Of a stretch of 27,968 bases of DNA, positions 24,434-27,968 are shown piece by piece. The DNA comes from JBAJNN01 sp036881905. Its GTDB lineage: Bacteria; Pseudomonadota; Alphaproteobacteria; Rhizobiales; Im1. Position 1 is the first letter of the stretch, and every line of letters starts with the position of its first letter. The stretch lies in assembly GCA_036881905.1 (NCBI GenBank), contig JBAJNN010000025.1, positions 1 through 27,968 on the forward strand. The letters run 5' to 3'. The notes beneath the pieces were generated by a model. That model was not told where the DNA came from and did not search any database. It saw only the letters and a program-made list of their open reading frames with translations. The position numbers and the translations under genes are program-made.

Positions 24434-25768
24434 ATGACGGACGTATCCTCCAAGGCAGCCAAGCAGGGTGCTTTCGTCCGCGGTGAATTGCTGCCGATGG
24501 CGCCGCCGCCGCACTTCTCCGTCGGCGTTTTCGGCTGGATGCGCCGCCATCTGTTTTCTTCTCCCTTAAATGTGCTTCTTACCCTGCTTGGCGCTTATGT
24601 GATCTGGATCGTCTTCAAGGGCTTGATCGAATGGGGCTTTGTCGATGCGGTCTGGCGGGGCGCCGATCGCAATGCCTGTCTGACGAGTGTCGCCGGCCAT
24701 CCGGTGGGGGCGTGCTGGGCCTTTGTGCATGCAAAATTGGGACAATTCACTTACGGCCTTTATCCGGCCTCGGAGATTTGGCGTGTCAATCTTTGCTATG
24801 TCATCGGCTTTGTCGGGCTGGTTGGGCTGATGGTCCCCTCTATACCGTTCAAGGCCGCCAACCTTGTTTTCATGTTTTGTCTTTACCCGCTTTTGGCGCT
24901 GATTCTGTTGAGCGGAGGGCATTTTTTCGCAATGAGTCCCGGCGCATGGGTAAAACTCGGCTTGAGCATGGTTTTGCTCCTGGCGGTTCTGCTGTTTTGG
25001 GCCGAACGGACGAAAAGCGTCGCTTTGGGAAGTATTGTTAGACTATGGGGGTTGTTTGCGGTAGCTCTGGCGATCCTTCTGAGTGTCCTCCAAACCGATT
25101 GGGGGCTCATGCCGGTGCGAACCGATTTATGGGGCGGCTTGACCGTGACCTTGGTCATTGCCGCAACCGGAATCGTCCTGTCGCTGCCTGTCGGCATTGT
25201 GTTGGCTTTGGGACGACGGTCGCGAATGCCGATCGTCCGCACGCTATCGGTTCTGTTTATCGAGTTCTGGCGCGGCGTTCCCTTGATCACGGTTTTGTTC
25301 ATGGCCAGCGTCATGCTGCCGCTGTTCCTGCCGGAAGGGGTGGATTTCGATAAGCTCCTGAGATGCCTTGTCTGCATTGCCTTGTTTTGGGGAGCTTATA
25401 TGGCCGAAGTGGTGCGCGGCGGCCTGCAGGCGTTGAATCGCGGCCAATATGAGGGCGGCCATGCCTTGGGATTTGGCTATTGGCAGCTGATGCGGCTGAT
25501 TATTTTACCCCAAGCGCTGAAGGTTGTCATTCCCGGAATCACCAACACCATTGTCGCGCTGTTCAAGGATACCTCTCTGGTCACAATTGTCGGTCTGTTC
25601 GATCTTTTGGGGATTATTCAAGCCAGCTTTTCCGACCCGAAGTGGATTACACCTGCAAGCTGGGCGACCGCATATGGCTTTGCTGCGATGATTTACTGGT
25701 TGTTTTGCTTCGCCATGTCGCGCTATTCCGTGTTCATGGAACGTCGTCTGAACGTGCATAATAAATGA
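24434..25768 (+). CDS. aapM: General L-amino acid ABC transporter, permease AapM
   Basis: The second permease of the Aap system has 444 residues from the ATG at 24434 (MTDVSSKAAKQG). A GGAGAG lies about 8 nt upstream, overlapping the end of aapQ; the frame is open 11 codons further up, but that is aapQ coding sequence. About eight to ten membrane segments are visible. The C-terminal half carries the binding-protein-dependent transport core with the EAA loop ALNRGQYEGGHALGFGYWQL then RLIILPQAL. The extra N-terminal membrane segments are normal for AapM. It is followed by aapP after 20 bp. Confidence 0.94.
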   Translation: MTDVSSKAAKQGAFVRGELLPMAPPPHFSVGVFGWMRRHLFSSPLNVLLTLLGAYVIWIVFKGLIEWGFVDAVWRGADRNACLTSVAGHPVGACWAFVHAKLGQFTYGLYPASEIWRVNLCYVIGFVGLVGLMVPSIPFKAANLVFMFCLYPLLALILLSGGHFFAMSPGAWVKLGLSMVLLLAVLLFWAERTKSVALGSIVRLWGLFAVALAILLSVLQTDWGLMPVRTDLWGGLTVTLVIAATGIVLSLPVGIVLALGRRSRMPIVRTLSVLFIEFWRGVPLITVLFMASVMLPLFLPEGVDFDKLLRCLVCIALFWGAYMAEVVRGGLQALNRGQYEGGHALGFGYWQLMRLIILPQALKVVIPGITNTIVALFKDTSLVTIVGLFDLLGIIQASFSDPKWITPASWATAYGFAAMIYWLFCFAMSRYSVFMERRLNVHNK

Positions 25769-25788
25769 GAAAGGAGTAAGTGACAGCT

Positions 25789-26604
25789 ATGCTCTCTAAA
25801 GCCAAAGTGGTGTCAAGCCTCAATGCCACGCCTTCGCCCGATGATGGCCCTGATGCCGATATGTCCAAAACCGTCATCATAGAGATGGTGAAGGTCAACA
25901 AATGGTTCGGCAATTTCCATGCGCTCCGCGATATCGACCTCACCGTTTACGAAGGTGAGCGCATCGTGATCTGTGGGCCGTCCGGCTCCGGCAAATCCAC
26001 GGCTCTCCGCTGCATCAACCGGCTGGAAGAGCACCAGACCGGCCAGGTTGTCGTCGACGGGATCGAGTTGACCAATGATCTGAAAAAAATCGATGAGATT
26101 CGCCGTGAAGTCGGCATGGTCTTTCAGCAATTCAATCTTTTTCCGCACTTAACCGTTTTGGAAAACTGCACATTGGCGCCGGTCTGGGTTAGAAAAATGC
26201 CGCGCAAACAGGCTGAAGACGTGGCGATGGGTCACCTCGAACGGGTCAAGATTCCAGAACAGGCCCATAAATACCCGGGCCAGATTTCCGGTGGCCAACA
26301 GCAGCGCGTCGCCATTGCCCGCGCTCTATGCATGAATCCTCGGGTCATGTTGTTCGATGAGCCAACCTCCGCCCTTGATCCCGAAATGATTAAGGAAGTG
26401 CTCGATGTGATGGTTGATCTAGCCGAGAGAGGAATGACCATGATCTGCGTGAGCCATGAGATGGCCTTTGCCCGGCAGGTCGCGGACCGTGTCATCTTCA
26501 TGGACGAAGGCCAGATTGTCGAACAGAATGAACCCAAAACATTCTTCGAATCTCCCCAGAGTGACCGGGCTAAAGAGTTCTTAAGCAAGATATTGTCTCA
26601 TTAG
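25789..26604 (+). CDS. aapP: General L-amino acid ABC transporter, ATPase AapP
   Basis: The 271-residue cytoplasmic ATPase drives AapQM. Walker A is GPSGSGKST (63-71), the Q-loop is GMVFQQFNLFPHLTV, the signature is SGGQQQR, Walker B is MLFDEPTSALDPE, and the H-loop is VSHEM. Start choice: GTG 25780 is only 3 nt from AAGGAG, ATG 25789 is 12 nt away, and ATG 25861 gives the minimal family length but has no Shine-Dalgarno; 25789 is the best compromise. It is last gene of the operon. No clear terminator is seen behind it. Confidence 0.95.
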   Translation: MLSKAKVVSSLNATPSPDDGPDADMSKTVIIEMVKVNKWFGNFHALRDIDLTVYEGERIVICGPSGSGKSTALRCINRLEEHQTGQVVVDGIELTNDLKKIDEIRREVGMVFQQFNLFPHLTVLENCTLAPVWVRKMPRKQAEDVAMGHLERVKIPEQAHKYPGQISGGQQQRVAIARALCMNPRVMLFDEPTSALDPEMIKEVLDVMVDLAERGMTMICVSHEMAFARQVADRVIFMDEGQIVEQNEPKTFFESPQSDRAKEFLSKILSH

Positions 26605-26619
26605 GCATAAAGGACCTGT

Positions 26620-26720
26620 TCATTTGACTTGAATGGCGTTCGAGATAACGAGACATGCGAGGAAAAGCCCGCCGAGCGGGTCCATACCTCTGCTCAGGGG
26701 GTTTGACGAAGCAGGCTGAC
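26620..26720 (-). pseudogene. Possible transposase C-terminal remnant (IS5-like)
   Basis: On the minus strand a frame ends with RGMDPLGGLFLACLVISNAI before a TGA at 26622-26620, and an overlapping frame reads CFVKPPEQRYGP. Joined by a frameshift they resemble the RYDKLARNFLA-type end of IS5-family transposases. Nothing longer is recognisable, and repeats begin at 26865. The call is tentative. Confidence 0.25.
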
Positions 26721-26864
26721 GTCATGTCGAACGATCCTTCGGATCGGGTGGATCCGCCGGATGACAGCCTCGCCAGTCTTTGAAAGATTATAGTATTCCT
26801 TGCGAACGTTCTCCTTGTCTCCGCACTCCCCCTCCGACCGTTCAAGCCAAATGAACGGATCCTT

Positions 26865-27088
26865 AGAGCATAATCCGATCCGGAGCGTGAGCCAAGGACG
26901 ATCAAGATTATGCGGTTGTAAGGAGAGCATAATCCGATCCGGAGAGAGCCAAGGACGATCAAGATTATGCGACTAAGACAAAGAGAGCATAATCCGATCC
27001 GGAGCGAGCCAAGGACGATCAAGATTATGCTTATAAAACAAAAAGCTGGAGCGCGATCGCGATTCAATTTGAACGCAAATACCGCTCT
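26865..27088 (+). repeat. GCATAATC/GATTATGC repeat array (three units plus tail)
   Basis: Three units (26865-26913, 26924-26970, 26984-27030) start about 60 bp apart. Each begins AGAGCATAATCCGATCCGGAG and ends GATCAAGATTATGC. After the third comes the shared tail (27031-27088), ending AACGCAAATACCGCTCT. Units are nearly identical, so amplification is recent. The array lies between aapP and tRNA-Pro. Confidence 0.95.
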
Positions 27089-27184
27089 AAACCTCAAGGC
27101 TTGCGGGGGCTTATCATAATCGTTGCCAGAGCGCTTGCGTCCGCGCATAAAGACCGTTAAACACCGCAAAGAGTAGAGAAGTGA

Positions 27185-27261
27185 CGGGGCATGGCGCAGC
27201 CTGGTAGCGCACCTGCTTTGGGAGCAGGGGGTCGCAGGTTCGAATCCTGCTGCCCCGACCA
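27185..27261 (+). tRNA. tRNA-Pro (anticodon UGG)
   Basis: The 77-nt cloverleaf has acceptor arms CGGGGCA/TGCCCCG with discriminator A and an encoded CCA. The D arm is GCGCAGCCTGGTAGCGC, the anticodon stem CCTGC/GCAGG encloses loop TTTGGGA (anticodon TGG), and the T arm is GCAGG-TTCGAAT-CCTGC. All stems pair fully. It reads Pro codons CCN by wobble. Confidence 0.97.
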
Positions 27262-27336
27262 GATGGACACCTCCGGAAATCTCAAATTTGGATGTGAGCA
27301 GCAAGGAGATGGGGTTTCGAGAAGCGGAATTAACTT

Positions 27337-27445
27337 AGAGCATAATCCGAGCTTGCCAAGCGTAAGCGAGGTCAGACCGAGATTATGCTTAAAAAACAAG
27401 TAAATAGAGAATTTTCTGTGATTCCATTGCCACGGAAAATGTTCT
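27337..27445 (+). repeat. Divergent GCATAATC/GATTATGC repeat copy
   Basis: One unit (27337-27388) has the inner sequence variant also seen at 177-228 (CCGAGCTTGCC). Its tail differs: AATTTTCTGTG pairs with CACGGAAAAT (about 27410-27441) before the closing TTCT. It keeps the AGAGCATAATC start and GATTATGC end and appears to be a second subfamily. Confidence 0.8.
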
Positions 27446-27553
27446 AGTGCGTTAATGAGCATCAAAGACAAAGCCCATCGACGACGAAAATAGCGCCAAA
27501 ATCGAGGTTTCCGGAGGTGTTCAGATCACGTAAGCAGGAAGGCGAAGACACGG

Positions 27554-27859
27554 ATGTCGGCGCGCATTTACAGACCGGCCAAAACGGCCATGCAATCCGG
27601 GCGGCGCAATGCCAAACGGTGGATATTCGACTATGAGCCCGAGCGATCATGCGAGGCCGATTCATTGATGGGCTGGACTGGTTCCGGCGATATGAAACAG
27701 CAAATCAGGCTCTGTTTCGACACGAGTGAAGAGGCTGTCGCTTATGCCGAACGCCATGGGATTGCCTATAGGGTGTTTGACGAACATAAGGCAGAGCGTG
27801 AGCCTAAATCTTACGCGGAAAATTTCGCCTGGGAGCGGATCGGCGGCTGGACGCACTGA
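27554..27859 (+). CDS. NADH dehydrogenase (complex I) accessory subunit, NDUFS4 family
   Basis: This 101-residue protein is of the ETC complex I conserved-region family (mitochondrial NDUFS4, 18 kDa), found among bacteria essentially in Alphaproteobacteria. Motifs: ARIYRPAKTAMQSGRRNAKR, then WIFDYEP, GWTGSGDMKQQIRLCFDT, EEAVAYAERHGIAYRV and the C-terminal SYAENFAWERIGGWTH. It binds at the peripheral arm of complex I near the N module. The usual length is about 100, so it is complete. ATG 27554 has GAAGG about 11 nt upstream. It stands alone between repeat copies, downstream of tRNA-Pro. Confidence 0.92.
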   Translation: MSARIYRPAKTAMQSGRRNAKRWIFDYEPERSCEADSLMGWTGSGDMKQQIRLCFDTSEEAVAYAERHGIAYRVFDEHKAEREPKSYAENFAWERIGGWTH

Positions 27860-27897
27860 GGCCGGGCTGCCAAATCGGGCTGGCCCTTATGGCGCCC

Positions 27898-27968
27898 AGA
27901 GCATAATCCGATCCGGAGCGAGCCAAGGACGATCAAGATTATGCGACTAAGACAAAGAGAGCATAATC
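27898..27968 (+). repeat. GCATAATC/GATTATGC repeat array, running off the window
   Basis: A full unit (27898-27944) is followed by the spacer GACTAAGACAA and the start of a second unit at 27958, a 60-bp period like that at 26924-26984. The array continues beyond the window end. Confidence 0.93.

Noticed and set aside
26865..27088. CRISPR array
   Set aside because: The repeated units are nearly adjacent, the intervening sequences are short and similar to each other, units are themselves hairpins with a common tail, and no cas genes are present.
26570..27304. 244-codon minus-strand open frame across the repeat array
   Set aside because: Its translation is just the hairpin units read three times plus tRNA antisense; not a gene.

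Overview
The window reads as chromosomal DNA of an alphaproteobacterium. Lineage evidence: a complete aapJ-aapQ-aapM-aapP amino-acid transporter, an NDUFS4-type accessory subunit of respiratory complex I, an alphaproteobacterial-style GyrA with an acidic insertion in its C-terminal domain, and a D-Ala-D-Ala carboxypeptidase carrying a SPOR domain. The genome looks eroded. Next to intact housekeeping genes lie several clearly broken genes (a hydroxyproline catabolic operon, dapE, an LprI-like gene), remnants of three or four insertion-sequence families, and at least two families of short non-coding repeats. This fits a lineage with a recent change of lifestyle, perhaps host association, but the window alone cannot prove that.

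Layout. 1-850: end of an IS481 transposase, a GCATAATC/GATTATGC repeat cluster, an IS630 remnant and one copy of a MITE-like element. 851-1777: intact AEC-family permease, flanked on its far side by a second, inverted MITE copy (2032-2291). 2496-3428: IS110-family recombinase with a structured non-coding flank that may encode its bridge RNA. 3785-4717: CHAP-domain protein with two hairpins in its leader. 5010-8535 (minus): a decayed trans-4-hydroxy-L-proline degradation operon (DHDPS-like deaminase, hydroxyproline epimerase, DadA-like dehydrogenase), interrupted by a 145-bp duplication and a 107-bp tandem repeat.

8759-18420 (minus) is the housekeeping core: dac (DD-carboxypeptidase), gyrA, nrdB, nrdA and ssb. 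The NrdB protein has the two residue changes that define class Ic ribonucleotide reductase (Phe instead of the radical Tyr, Glu instead of the first Asp metal ligand). A pair of NrdR-like boxes spaced 31 bp overlaps a promoter about 380 bp upstream of nrdA. nrdA, nrdB and gyrA are closely spaced and may be co-transcribed, linking dNTP supply with replication.

18695-21738 (plus): an LprI-like pseudogene, an intact Cds1-like PLP enzyme, and a dapE pseudogene with a precise insertion of the GCATAATC repeat. 21739-22030 is AT-rich, with two perfect DnaA boxes, inverted repeats and a sigma-54-like promoter in front of aapJQMP (22031-26604). 26605-27968 holds a possible IS remnant, further repeat arrays, tRNA-Pro(UGG) and the complex I accessory subunit.
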